Source: Sarcophilus harrisii
Taxonomy: Eukaryota; Chordata; Mammalia; Dasyuromorphia; Dasyuridae
NCBI RefSeq assembly: GCF_902635505.1
Contig: NC_045430.1
Coordinates: forward strand, 2,358,677 to 2,422,676
Length of the DNA: 64,000 nt
Reading direction: 5' to 3'
Shown in pieces: positions 45,963 through 57,647 of the stretch; the first letter of the stretch is position 1, and the number at the start of each line of letters is the position of its first letter. The translations under genes were made by a program, and so were the position numbers. The notes beneath the pieces are model-generated. The model saw only the letters and a program-made list of their open reading frames with translations. It did not search any database and was not told the DNA's origin.

Positions 45963-46984
45963 GTCACCTGCCAGGCACCGGGGGGCACACTCTGGGGCCC
46001 GGGAGGGCTCCGCGGCAGAGCCCTGGAAGGCCCCGTGGCACCTGGTGCTGCGGCCAGAGGGAGGGACTGGGACCATTGAGCCCCAAGGCGAACGTGGGGG
46101 ATCCCTCCTGAAGAGGACCCTCATTGCTCCCGGCCAGCCTGCTGATGCCCTCAGAATTAGCTCTAACTTCTAAGACCGAGGAATCATGGCGGCCATTCAA
46201 TGAAGACGCCTGCCCCACAGCCCAGATTTAAGAGGACAAAAAGAAATGAGAAGAGAGACACTTTGGAGAAAGAGAAGGGGCAACAGTCAGGCTGCCAACG
46301 TTCCAGCTAGTGCGGGGTTCCCCATCTGGCCGGCTCCACGGAGGCCGTGAGACCCTCCGACTGGCCGTGGGTCCCCAGGACTGTGGGCAGGGTCACCCAC
46401 TCCTAGGAGAGGGTCTCCCTCATGTTCTACATCCTCAGAGGCTGCAGAGATAGTGGGGGTCACTTCCTTGCTCCCCCATGACCTTCCTGACCTCTTCTCA
46501 GACTTGGTTTCCTATGCTAAAACAGGGCTCACGATGCACGCAGAGCAGTACAAAGAACCCACCAGAACTCTGACCCAGGACTAGGGCTGCCCACGACTTG
46601 AGAAGCAAAATGAGACAGAATCATCCACCACGGCCAATGGGCACGCAAGGGACACAGGGGGACACAAGGGGAAGGCGGGTGATGTTTTGGGAGTACATCC
46701 CACTCTGGTGTCCTTCTGCCTGGCCATTTCACCCTCTGCTAGCCCCCGCTGGACCTCCCCTCCCTCCCCTTCCTGAGGGCAAATCCAAGTCCCAGTAAGG
46801 TCTAACCCCCTCATCTTTGGGAATCCCATCCCAGAGGCTCGGCTCAGCCCAGCGGTAACTGTCAGAAACTGGCCTGGTGGCTCTACCAGATTTACAGGCT
46901 ACATCCATCACACTCCTGCTGCCTTGCACCTTCACCAAAAACGCCCTCTTGTTGTCACTGTCCTTGAGATGTTTTTCTTCTCTG
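45963..46984. other. Unannotated DNA at the right shoulder of the GC block
   Basis: GC content falls towards ordinary levels. No exon or clear repeat is recognised. Confidence 0.4.
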
Positions 46985-47082
46985 TTAGAAGGCAGTAAGG
47001 TCTGTGAGAGCAGGAACTGTTTTTTGTTGTTGTTTTGGGCCCTATTTGTATCCTCAGCACTTTAAGTATAGTCCCTGAAGCA
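46985..47082 (+). repeat. L2 LINE 3' end
   Basis: GTTAGAAGGCAGTAAGGTCT, GAGCAGGAACTGTTTTTTG and CCTCAGCACTTTAAGTATAG match the L2 3' terminus. The SINE at 47083 interrupts it. Confidence 0.7.
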
Positions 47083-47246
47083 AGTTTTTTTTTTTTTTTT
47101 TTTTTCCTTTTTTTTTTGGCTAGGCAATTGGGATTAAGTGACTTACCCAGAGTCACACAGCCAGGAAGTATTGTGTCTGAGGTCAAATTTGAACTCAGGT
47201 CCTCTTGACTTCATAGAGATCCACTATGCCACGGAGCTGCCCCGAC
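47083..47246 (-). repeat. Marsupial SINE, near full length
   Basis: A long T-run, then AATTGGGATTAAGTGACTTA, AAATTTGAACTCAGGTCCTC and CACTATGCCACGGAGCTGCC give a clean reverse-complement copy. Confidence 0.92.
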
Positions 47247-47875
47247 CCAAGTGTTTTCATTCATGCATTCATCCAACATAATTGAGTACATACTTTTTCA
47301 AAAACGGTAATAGAAATTTAGGGTGTCATAATCCATGTTTGTTGGTGGTTTGCTAGTTCAGAACAGAATTTTAAACAGAAGTTAAATTTAAAACAAAACA
47401 AAAATGACCAGCACAAGCTTCTTCTGGAGGGTGTTTTAGGGAAAGTACTTTGGAGGATGGAAAATTCAGCATTGAAAGGGGCTTTAAAAGACTCTAGTCC
47501 AACTTCTGTTTCAGAGGACTTGCCTAGAAACTTTAATACGAGTTGGCAGAAACCTTATTATCACTATTCCTTCCTTGGGAGAATCATCCTGCTGAGCCAT
47601 GTCACTCAGTGCACTTGATTTCAGTTCCTCTCGATATTAAACCCTTTCAGTTTTGCCTATTGTTGCCACTTCTGCCTTCTAGGGCCAAGCAGAATAGGGC
47701 TAATCCCATTTCCCCATGACAGTTCTATTCTTGTGAATGCTTTTGCATTTTCATCAATTCGGCTCAAGTCAATTCATTTTCCTATAGAACCATGTCGATC
47801 AATTCACTTCAGTCCAGTTCAAATCGATTTGTCTTTAACTAGACTGTGAAATCCTCCAACGCCAAGACCTCCTAT
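47247..47875. other. Intergenic DNA with a weak ancient relic
   Basis: A MIR/L2-like relic (GCTTTAAAAGACTCTAGTCC) lies at about 47465-47560. Repeated 'TCAATTCACTTCAGTCCAG' type words occur at 47755-47825. Confidence 0.4.
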
Positions 47876-48025
47876 AATCAGAGAATCCCAGAGTTGAAAA
47901 GGTGGGGGGGAGTGTCCTTGAGATGAAGCTTTTCCAACAAGTGGTCATCCAGGCTGCGTTAAAAGCTCCCTTAGAAGCGGCTCTTGTGTCACCTCCTCTG
48001 GAACACTTTTCTTCTCTCTTCTCAC
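47876..48025 (+). repeat. Ancient LINE-like relic (CR1/L3-like?)
   Basis: AGAATCCCAGAGTTGAAAAG, CAACAAGTGGTCATCCAGGC and CTCCTCTGGAACACTTTTCT match a very old amniote family with the 'GTGGTCATCCAGCCT' word. The class is uncertain. Confidence 0.45.
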
Positions 48026-50300
48026 GTGTGAACCTCACAACCCCCAAGCATCTGAATTTCCGGGGGTAGGAATAGCTGGATTTGGTTTTGCGTCCCCAAA
48101 GCGACCCAGAGCCCCTGCCCTATCAGGTTCTCAATCCTTGTCCTTTCACTGATGGCCCCATGTTTAGTTAGAGCAGGCACTTCGGTAGCAACGTTCTACA
48201 TGTACTCTCACCTGCCATCCACTGTGGTTCTCTCCAGGTCTCAGCCCTTCTGGAACCGCCGCCTGCCTGCACTGGTGGGACGTCTGGGCCCCTCTGCCCA
48301 TGACCCGTGGCTTTTCCTGCTGGCTTTCATTCTGGATATCGTCTCCCATGAATCCCTGCTCCTTTCGTGCTCCATTCCTTTCTGGCTGCTTTCCATGGTA
48401 CTGGTCTTGATGGTTTCCTCCCTCTTTCCTTCCTTCCCTCATTTTCATTTCAAACTCTCCAGTAGATTGAGATTTAGGCCAAAGTATTTTTCCTGACCTA
48501 AGTCAGGTGCACTCTACCTCTGGCCACTATTGCTATGCATGACCTTATCCATTGTAGGCAGTGACAGAGGCAGTCCTTGGAGTCATCTCTGCCCCCTAAA
48601 TTATTTTTTTCTTGTTCCTCCTTAAAACACTGCTGTTGCTACTTTAAGGAAGATTTTCCCAGACTATAGTCAAGGTACTTCCATCTTCCAGAATGGAAAC
48701 CAGCTTGGACTCTGTGTACACTTTGGGGCGTTTTTTTTTTGTTTGTTTTTTTTACCAGCAGACAGGTCACCTCAAAAGGATCTCACAAGTCGGGGTGAAT
48801 CCTTGCCCTCCCCACCTATTTGGGTTTAGAACACGAGCATCCCTGCTTTAAAAGAAAGACCATGGTGCTAGTGTAGCAAGACCTGTTCTGAATGAAGCCA
48901 TGCAAACTCCTTGTAAAGACTAAATGCTCTCCATGTAATTATCCATCTAATAATGTGTTCTAGAACCTGGCCAAGAACCAAGGTCAGGGTCATTGCCTTC
49001 TCGTCTGGGCTCTTCCTTTTCCCCAACTGCTGCCAGCCCCCTTCTACCTCTGTCCTAGGATTGTTATAAGGAAAGCTTCTTGCAAACCATAAAATGTTAA
49101 AGAAGGGGGAGTTGTTATTATTATTATCCACTTGGAGCACTTTTCCAAGACCGTATTTTAATGGGTTTCTTGTCCTTCTGTATTTAAGTTTGGGCACCAT
49201 GCTTTGTTCATCTGCTTTGTTTTTCTTTCTTTTTTTTTTTAAAGGCTTACTGAGGTTGCTTTTATTGCCATTGTGATCACTTCCCAATAACTCCCCCTTT
49301 GTCTGTCCATTCCTGGGAAAAAAACAAAAACAAAAGCAAAGAAGAAAACAGATAAAGACCACCAATCGAAACACCGACCTACGCTGGCAAACCCCCCACC
49401 CCCAATCATGCTCCTCCATTTGATTTTCTCAGACAGGACAGGTTTTCTGATGATATTTACAATGGGAGAAGCAATGGACCAAGCTAACAATAAAACTCCC
49501 CCATAAAAATGAGAGTGATGAATGCAACTGACTACTCAAGTCAGCAAATCCCACTGCATCGATAACTCCCTCAATTCAATGCAAAGCTCTCCAAAGATGG
49601 GGATATTTCCCACACAATAAAAACAGGGAATTTATTCCTTGTAAAGCCAAGGAGATTTTAGACCATGAAAATGTCACTTTAGTTTTTGTTAAAAAAAAAA
49701 AAAAAAAAAAAAGAAAGAAATTTCTGTCCAATCTGTCAAATACTGAAACATATCAAAAGATTTACATGATAGGGACTTGTGAAAACTGATAAAAATTTTA
49801 ACATAACCAAGAAAACAATCTACCCAATGGTAACAGCATTAGAAACAGAAAAAAATCACAAAACAATGAATTTTGCAAAATTCTAAGCTTAAACTTGGCC
49901 CCAAAGAAGCAATACTAGAAAAATAGCTCCCTCTACTCTTGTACAGATAGGTAGGGGAATGTATCTGTCGTATTTCATCAAGGTATTTTTTCCAGTAAAT
50001 TCCAATGTATCCCATATATTAGGTTTTTGTGAATTGTTTTCTCTTCCTCTTTTATGAAAAAATTCTTATAAGGGATGATTTGTGGGGTGGGAAAGATAGA
50101 AGGTCTGGAAGCAGAAGGAATAGGTCATGTGAAAACAAAAGATAATTTAAAATGTTTTTTTAAAATGGTTTCTTTTCCCAACCCTGAGGTATACACTGAG
50201 ACACCGGAAGGATTTCCCATCTTGTCAACTATCTTGAGGCTTTTATGTAGCTACTAATCAAAGTAGCTCAGAGAAGAAAGGGATCAGAAAGTTCATGTGA
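48026..50300. other. Unannotated intergenic DNA
   Basis: No exon or RNA gene is recognised. It holds a short TTA repeat near 49115 and an A-run at 49691-49712. Open frames such as 48152-48496 and 49419-48868 lack family features. Confidence 0.4.
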
Positions 50301-50329
50301 TGTAACTCATACCAAAGTAGAGATCCCTT

Positions 50330-50405
50330 TTACAATATATTCCCTGGCAAATGCTCATCTAGCCTTTATTTAGAGACCTCCTGCCACAGGGAACTCACTA
50401 TCTAT
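50330..50405 (+). repeat. Ancient LINE-like relic, same family as 47876
   Basis: GCTCATCTAGCCTTTATTTA, then GAGACCTCCTGCCACAGGGA and ACTCACTATCTATAC. Confidence 0.45.
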
Positions 50406-50409
50406 ACAA

Positions 50410-50600
50410 GGAATCACTACTTCCATTTTTTTGTTGATTTTCCTCTCTTGTGATTTTTTTCCTTTTGTTCTGACATGGCTAATGTGGAATATGTACAACA
50501 TAGATCAGATTGTTGGCCATCCTGGGGAGGAAGAAAAATGGAAATCTCAAATTTATCAAAGTAAATGTTGAAAACATTAGAAATTTCTCTTATATTGAAC
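50410..50600 (+). mobile_element. L1-like 3' UTR relic
   Basis: TCTTGTGATTTTTTTCCTTT, TAATGTGGAATATGTACAAC and AGATCAGATTGTTGGCCATC match the second L1 3' UTR type. Confidence 0.55.
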
Positions 50601-50799
50601 CACAGTCTGACTCCCTACAGTTTCCATTCGTGCCTTCCAAACTCTCAGCAGGGTTGCATGAGGATTCTTTCTTATGGGAGCACTTCTTTTGGAGACTGTA
50701 TCATTTAGCCCTAAAGTGGGCATATGGCTGGTCCCCTGTGCAAGCCAACAATCATTCTACAGTAGAGTGCTAGAGGTAAAGATGTAGGGAAACGAGACG

Positions 50800-50997
50800 T
50801 CCCAATAGCTGAGGGGAGGCCTTCATCCCTCCCTGCCTGAACTATTGCGACAGCTGCTGGGGTCTGCCTTCCCCTTCCAGTCCAGCTTCCATTTAGCCAC
50901 CAAAGGGATCTTTGCCTAAAGTGAAGGTCTGACCAGATCACACCCATAGACACCCATGATACAAAGTGAACTATTGGCTCGCTCTCATCTTCAAGAC
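50800..50997 (+). repeat. L2 LINE, left piece
   Basis: CCTGAACTATTGCGACAGCT, TCCATTTAGCCACCAAAGGG, GTCTGACCAGATCACACCC and AAAGTGAACTATTGGCTCGC correspond to the L2 ORF2/3' region. The copy breaks off at about 50997 and resumes after an L1 insertion. Confidence 0.8.
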
Positions 50998-51362
50998 TGA
51001 ACAGCAGACATGAACTGATGCCGAGTGAAGGGAGCAGAACCAGGGAAAGGCTGTACACAGTAATGGCAAGACTGTGTAATGCTCAACTCTGACAGACTTT
51101 GTTTTTCTCAGCAGTTCGGTGATCCAAGACAATTCCAAAAGCCTCGTGATGGAAAATGCTACGAACATGCACAGAAAGAACTATGAAGTCTGAATGCAGA
51201 TGGAAGTAGATTTTCATTTTTTTCCCTCATGATTTTCCCCTTTTATTCTGATTCTTCCTTTACGACATAATGTGGAAATGTTTAAAAAAGAGAAAATATG
51301 ATATACAAATAACTTTAAAATAATGATACAAAGGTTTTTTTAAAAAAAAAAAAAAAAGATCA
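50998..51362 (+). mobile_element. L1 3' fragment nested in L2
   Basis: GACATGAACTGATGCCGAGT and AGCAGAACCAGGGAAAGGCT give the ORF2 end. The 3' UTR runs to an A-run at 51341-51358. Confidence 0.8.
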
Positions 51363-51374
51363 ATCAATAGATCC

Positions 51375-51720
51375 TGTGGCATCCAAAGGCCCTGCTGGTT
51401 CCTCTCACCTCCCAGGCTTCTGGCACTTACCCTGCCCCTGCCCCGTGCTCTGGGATCATGTGCCTCTGCGCTCTCATGCACACAAGATGCTCTGCTTCTG
51501 GAGAATTTCGAAATTCTCTCCCTTTACGACTGCCTCAGCTTCCCTGGCTCCCAGCTAGATCCCACACAGGCTCTTACTTCTGGTGCCTCTCCCTACTCTC
51601 TCCATTTACCCAGCATGTCCAGGATCCTGCTGGTGCATCATCATTGCCATGTCTGTTGTCTCCCCAGCACCCAGCCCAGTGCCTGGTATACAGCAGGTGC
51701 TTAGCCAATGCTGGTTCTCT
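51375..51720 (+). repeat. L2 LINE, right piece with 3' end
   Basis: CACTTACCCTGCCCCTGCCC, then TCTGTTGTCTCCCCAGCACC, CAGTGCCTGGTATACAGCAG and GTGCTTAGCCAATGCTGGT reach the L2 3' terminus. Together with 50800-50997 this restores one L2 copy. Confidence 0.75.
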
Positions 51721-53024
51721 GAGCAGCTGGAGGTATAGTGGACTATGGGTTGGGCAAGCTCTATGAGGCAGAGGTGGGCAGCCATGTGCCCCCCACCCTG
51801 GGCTGTGGGAGTCTTCTCGAGCTTCAGCATCCCCTCTAAAACACCCCATAACACTTCGCACACCAGACCAGTGTCTTCAGCCCCCTGACCTCCCCCATCC
51901 CCCCCGGGGCAGGACGGAAGCTTTCCCAGGGAAGGGATTTGTCTGGGCTCCTCCTGTGGGGGCTCCCTCCTTGGCATACAGGCCCGCTCAGCAAACTGCT
52001 GGCATATCTCACACCTATGGCTGCACAGGACCTCACCATACCCACTCCTTTCCCGTTAGGGTGACAATGAAGAGACAGTGGGGGGTGGTAGAAGTCAGAG
52101 CAGAGGGGCGGGGCCTTCCCTCCGGGGTTTCCATCATTCTTGCCACAAATGCTCACACATCCGTCACTTGCCCGGCCCCTCCCAGCATCTCACACACATT
52201 CCATCACCTCTCTTGGGAGGCCCAGCCTTCCCACGTCAGCCTCTCCAGGGAGCATTTAGCGAGGGGATCACCAGAGCCTCACCACCCCCCTCCCGCCCTC
52301 CTTGGCTCAGGAGCCAGAACAAGGGAGCCCGGGTTCGGCTGTGCCTTTTGGGCTCTGGGTGCCTGGGAAGGGCCCTCACCTTCCTTGGAACTTGCTTCCT
52401 CTTTTGTGACGTGGACATCCCACTCCTGCCCACCACACCTGCTGCCTAAGTGGGTGATGGATGCCAGCCCGTTCTCACTGCCAACAGCCTCCAGTACATG
52501 GGCACTGCAAGGACGCACCTCCACTGGGCACCATGCTTGGGGCCACTGAAGCTGACTCAGGAGGACCCCGTCACACGGACCCTGGCCCGGCACTCCCTCC
52601 CAAAGGGCCGAGAACCTCAGCCCACCTGATAAAGGCCCTGCTGGGTCTTTGTAGTCCAGCTGACCAAGGCTGCTCCCAAAAGGCCACTTATTTCCATGAT
52701 TTTCCAATGTTTCTGAGAGAGAGGGAAGACAAAAAGAAATGAACTCACCGTTCCCGGGACCAAAGCAGGTCCCACGGCCTCTCTTCTGCCCTCTTCCCAG
52801 CGCACCCAGGGACCCTCCCTCCACCCCATACCAGTCAGATGTCTGACAAACATCGAGGCCTGTGGGAAGGCCAGGAGAGCTTGGAGGCCTTGGACAGTCA
52901 GGGATGGAGGGCCCCTCCACGACCTCCCCGCTCCCTCCCGGCTCTCGGTCTCCTAAGATTGGGCAAGACAGGCTCATGGGGTCTTTCTTTTTGCCTCCAG
53001 ACAAGAACTTTCAATACAAGCAAA
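51721..53024. other. Unannotated DNA downstream of CERK
   Basis: The stretch is moderately GC-rich. A 241-codon minus-strand open frame (53004-52279) starts just downstream of the CERK poly(A) signal, but I recognise no domain in it and several other frames overlap it. I do not call it a gene. Confidence 0.4.
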
Positions 53025-55669
53025 GAAAAAAGTCAAGTTTTGTCCAACATAATTTTATTTTTTAAAGTCCTCTCAACATAGCAGAACATTAAGTATACCC
53101 TCTTCTAATCTTGAAACCAGCAAGATTAGATAGAAAATGAAACTTAAGTTTTTCCATCAGTAATTTCTTTCTTTCTATGATTGTACTTAAGGAATAAATT
53201 CATAATTGTTTTCAGAGAAAAGCGGGCACAACCTGCAAAGCCCTTTTCTTAGTGAAAATAAGCAAGAGCGCAGCACGGGGGAACAGCCACCGCCGCACTG
53301 CTCCGTTGCAGCCCGGGCTGCAGAAGGCCGCCCTGTGGGCAGAGCACAGCGCTTGGCTCCAGGCCGGCAGAGAGGTCAGGGCCCATCCGTGAGCCCCTGG
53401 GGCCCCTGGCCCAGACGGCCCAACATGCGCAGGGGGGAGGGGCTGCGCGTGAGCAGGCAGGGAGCGGGCATGGGGTGCTCCTCCCAAGGGCCAAGTGGTC
53501 CCACAAGACGGCGTACAGACCGGCCCTTGAGGAGGACGGAGGGGAAAGTCGGGGAATGTCCGGTCTCCTCCTCATCTAAGGGAGAGTCCGTCCGGACTAA
53601 CGCCAGGCTGGCGGCCCTTTCTGAGCTAGCCAAGTGGGGAATGTGGAAGGGCCTTTCTCCAGGCCCGAGGATTCCTATGAACAATTCAGATCATTAGCCC
53701 AGAACTGGCAAGCTAGGCCAGTGGCGGGCCTGGGGGTCTGAGCAGGGCCAACGCCCCCTTGGGAGACTCCGTCGGAGTCAGAAGGAAAGATCATTTTCAC
53801 AAAAAAGACACGTTCAAGTGTCGAGTTTGGCTTGGCAGCCAAAAGGCAGACAGCGATCGCGGGCACACCAGCCATGACCACCCTGTGGGGGCCGTCACCA
53901 TCTTAGAGAGAGAGGATGAATGAGATAATCGATGGTGTCTGGACTGAGAGGCCCTGAGGATGATGCCTTTTGGTCAGCAGGGCCTCCTGCAGAGCCACGT
54001 GGTGCCCCTGCCAGGCACACTGGGACCCGGGCAGAAGGGAGGGAATGCCAAAAGAAGAGACATGGTCCCTGGCAGATTCAAAGTATTTAGGAACTCCTGG
54101 AAACCATGGCTATGTGGAGCCAGACATTAAATTCCAGCCTGAGGGCCACTCGACTAGTTCTCGGACCCTGAAAACCTTCAAGTTTTCATGAAATCAACTT
54201 AACGAGTTTCCCTCTCCTTCCCAGGGTTGGACCAAATGATGCAAGAGGTAAAAGCTGATTTCTACTTCAGAACACTAAATAGCTCCAAGTAAATTCTAAA
54301 AATATATTATGAGATGTGTGTTAAATATGTCTAAATACCTAAGTGAACTGGTAAAAACCCATCCATTCCGGATTCTACAACTGTATATAAAATAGCCTAG
54401 TTTGGTAAAAGCAGTCTCAAGTATTTCACTACGAGAATACACTTAAGCGACTCTAAGCTCATCGTCTTGTATTTTGAAGAGAGACTACTCAGAATACATT
54501 TTATCATCTTCGTAGCTATGAATAATAAGAAAACAATGATCTAGGACACAATTTCCTAATTACGCTGCTACTTGAATAGGAATGCCTTCATTGAAAAATC
54601 TGTTTCCTCTGATAATTGTACTTTCGAGTGCTTCAGTGGTAAATGAACAATTAATCCTGGTTTGTAGACAAAACACAAACACTGAAACCCCCCACGACAC
54701 ACCGTTCGAGAGCCAAAAAGGACACAACTTCCGATAAATAGATGGGAATACGCGAGGCAGAGAAGGCCCCGTCCCGTCAGGCCTGTCAGCACAGACTGCA
54801 AGGTAACACAAATGGACACACACTGGAAGAGAATAATTGCACATCTGTGGGGAGCACTCGGGTTTTGCAGTTAATATCATTAACAACAAACAATTCACAT
54901 AGTGAACTTCTGATTAACTGAACGCCAGCTTCTCCCGCTGCTCGGGCGGCACAATGAATGCTATTTTAACCGCTCGGCCTGCATCAACAGCAAGCGTCAA
55001 TGTCTGGAATCCAAAACGCTGGGTTTTTTTGTTTGTTTTTTTTAATGCAGCCTGCTGGTGCCTGCTCCCCTACCTTATAGCACAGCCATCACAACCTATC
55101 TGCACCAACACCTTTAGGACTCGCCACTGGCTGAAATGGTGCTCAGGAAAACACTATGTTCAGCAACACAGCAGAGACCTTAAAGGTGAACCATGAGCGA
55201 CTGTCGAAGGCCGAGGCTCCCTGGAAGCCCAGAACACTCTCTCCTGGACTGAGGAGAGAGGACCACGAGAGGCTCCGACTTCAGCCCCTCGCATCCTCTC
55301 CGATCACGCAAAGACGAGGCTCAGGGGCCCTTTGCAGATGCTGTTGGAGGCCCTCGGCCTTGCCGTGGTGTGTGACTGACAGACAGGATTCCTGTCCTGG
55401 GCAACTCAGGCCACTCAGAAAGTGGAATGACCTTCGCCAGCCTGCCTCCTCCTAGGCCCCTGATGATTCACATGTAAATGCTTAGGATGGACAGACACAG
55501 CTGGAAAAAGGCAGTTTTCTAAAATCAACATTTAACTATCAAAAATAAACTCCGAATTTTAAATGTGTGTATGCACCCACAGAACTGGTCTGTGACATTC
55601 TCTCTAATAAATATGTCTGAAGATTTACAAGCGCTGGCTGCACCGCAAGGCTTCTGCCATCACGTTCTC
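53025..55669 (-). other. CERK: CERK 3' UTR
   Basis: This minus-strand region runs about 2.6 kb from the stop codon (55672-55670) to the poly(A) signal. It is free of recognised interspersed repeats, unlike the surrounding DNA. Its length is close to what I recall for the human CERK 3' UTR. The plus-strand open frame 53206-53697 is antisense to it and has no recognised family. Confidence 0.65.
53054..53059 (-). promoter_or_regulatory. CERK: CERK polyadenylation signal AATAAA
   Basis: The minus strand reads AAAAAATAAAATTATG, with a T-rich stretch about 25 bases further on (ACTTTTTTCTTTGC). I see no other AATAAA on this strand between here and the stop codon. Cleavage would fall at about 53025-53045. 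Confidence 0.65.
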
Positions 55670-55742
55670 TCAGCTGAGGGCTTCCTGTGTGGGGGTCTCC
55701 TCGATCCCTCGGGCAAAGAGCTGCAGTAGCTGGCAGTGAACC
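55670..55742 (-). CDS. CERK: CERK last coding exon (exon 13)
   Basis: The acceptor CTCTCAG precedes G-GTT-CAC-TGC. The exon encodes VHCQLLQLFARGIEE and then TPTQEALS before TGA. Human CERK ends VHCQLVRLFARGIEE-NPKPDSHS, so the first 15 residues are nearly identical and the last eight diverge, as is usual at a free C-terminus. The exon contributes one base to a split arginine codon (AG|G) and 23 residues. The open frame extends upstream into intron sequence, which is not coding. Confidence 0.93.
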
Positions 55743-56098
55743 CTGAGAGCAAAGATAAAAGAAAGGTGAATGTGGCCCTGGGGTTCGCACACTGGAGCTC
55801 CCGGACCGGTCAGTGCAGGTCCCCCAGGCTCTTCCCCAATATCCCTTCATTGGAGGGCATTGAAAGAGTCTCTGAAGGCCCCTTTTGTTCTAAGATCCTG
55901 CTCAGCACTTCCTTTCTAGACCAGCAGGAAATATCGTGTCTAAAATAAAGGGCCTGGGGGGCAGGGCCTAATGGGAGTCATTGAAGGAAGGTGCTGGAGC
56001 TGGGGGGGGGGGGAGGAATGTTGTGATGGTCCCTGTTGGCCGCTAGGTCGGTGGCTGCTGAAGACCCGGAGAGAAGGCGCCTGCAGGGAGCCACCCAC
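55743..56098 (-). other. CERK: CERK intron 12
   Basis: The donor is CAG|GTGGGT at the high end and the acceptor CTCTCAG at the low end. A G-run of 13 lies at 56004-56016 (plus strand). No repeat is seen. Confidence 0.85.
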
Positions 56099-56307
56099 CT
56101 GACTTCAATAGCAGAATTGTTCAGAATCTCTCCGTCACAGTTCCAGGTACTGTTGGGAAGGCTGCAGCAGCAGGCGGGATGATCGCTACAGATCTGCCCA
56201 AATCGCTTCTTCCCTAAATCCTTGAGGTCCCCATCCTCATCGTCTACATGCTTTGAGGTGAACTGAAATTTCCTCACCCGGTAAACCTCAACAAATGCAA
56301 AGTCAAA
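56099..56307 (-). CDS. CERK: CERK exon 12
   Basis: The acceptor TTGTCTTGTAG precedes TTT-GAC-TTT. The exon is 209 bases and encodes FDFAFVEVYRVRKFQFTSKH, then VDDEDGDLKDLGKKRFGQIC, SDHPACCCSLPNSTWNCDGE and ILNNSAIEVR, with the last codon split. It aligns without gaps to human CERK (FDFTFVEVYRVKKFQFTSKH ... KKRFGHICSSHPSCCC ... SWNCDGE). It forms the beta-rich C-terminal part of the lipid-kinase fold. The cysteine cluster CCC is retained. The donor GTGGGT is good. Confidence 0.97.
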
Positions 56308-57647
56308 CTACAAGACAAAAACCAACAGGACAATGAGGGCCTGACACTCGGTGTCTCTGCAAAGTAAGGTTGTGCATGTCCCCCAGGATCCCACAGGGAC
56401 ACTAGTGTCACTTTTCATGTAAAAATAAACAAGTTTCCCAAGGGGCCTCCTGGCTGCTGCCAATCCCTAGGGGGCTGGCTGATCATCATGGCCCGAGGAG
56501 AACAAGGATACTCGTCCCTGGCCAACAGCTGCTTTAAGGCACGCTGCCTCTGCCCACACCTGCACCCCCACTTTGTCTCTGCCAGCCTCTCAGGCTCATT
56601 CGGCAGAACACAGGTGGTGAGAGCTTCGGAGCAGCCATTCAGTCTCTCAACGGACCTGGGAGCAAATCCCTAGATAACCCCCCTTAAGCAGTATCTGAGG
56701 CAGTATCTTAGCTCTTCAACAGCCTCACACAACAGGCTGCTAAAGCTCTTGTGAAAGCTGAGTGTGCACCCTGAACCTTGATCCTCTAGGACCTTTGCCT
56801 TGACACCCCTCCAGCCTCATCTTGGATGCCCTCCCTTACTTCCTGCCGGGGGTGATTGAATGGATTCCCCCCACAGGGACACCCCAAGGAAAGTAGAGAC
56901 AGCCTGGAGGCCTCCCAACAACACTTTCTGTCACTGAAAAAAGGGGGTGCCATGTGGCGGACAGGAACAGGGCTGTTTCTGAGAAATCATGATTATGAAG
57001 GGTTTAAAGAAACTTCTTATGAGTCTCTAGTGTAGGATTTACCCCAAGAGGAAGTCAGTCAGCCTCCTGGCAGAGGGTCTGAGGGGGAATTTGGGGCCAT
57101 GAGGGGATATGAGCTTCCCGTCCCCCTCCTAGGCCGGGGCAGTGCATTGGCCTTCTGGTCCATGCAGGCCCAAAGTGGCAGACAGAGCAGGCCCCATCTC
57201 ACAGTGGCTGTATTTGGATCCCAAAGGAATGCTGAATGTTAAATGCATCAGGGTTACCCATGGATGGAAAAAGGGCTGTCAGTAGAGAAGGGGAGGAAAA
57301 ATTCACCAAAACTTAACTTTTTCCTCTTTTGCAAAAGGTTCATAAATTTTTTAAATGGGACAATCAATACTGGCTCATTTTAACAGGGTTCAACATCTTA
57401 AGGAAAGTGACAAACCCTGATAATATTTTTACAGTGAAAGATGAATATAACATGTTTCCATGTAAATATGCTTTTCTGGAAAAGGTGCCCTTAATAAATG
57501 GCTTCAAATCACAAACCAAGTGTCTTGGCGCTCTTCCAAATTAAATGAAAGCTCTAGAGAGGCCTCCCTTTGACCTGTTCTCCCAAACAAACAGTGACAC
57601 AAATATAAATACAATTAGATGTTCCAGGGCTCCCCAAGAATACCTAC
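56308..57647 (-). other. CERK: CERK intron 11
   Basis: The donor is CAG|GTAGGTA and the acceptor TTGTAG. I recognise no transposable element in it. Confidence 0.8.

Noticed and set aside
52279-53004. A 241-codon minus-strand open frame just downstream of CERK
   Set aside because: It has no recognisable domain and several overlapping frames in GC-rich DNA. It lies beyond the CERK poly(A) signal.
53206-53697. A 163-codon plus-strand open frame antisense to the CERK 3' UTR
   Set aside because: It has no family signature; the antisense frame in GC-rich UTR is expected by chance.
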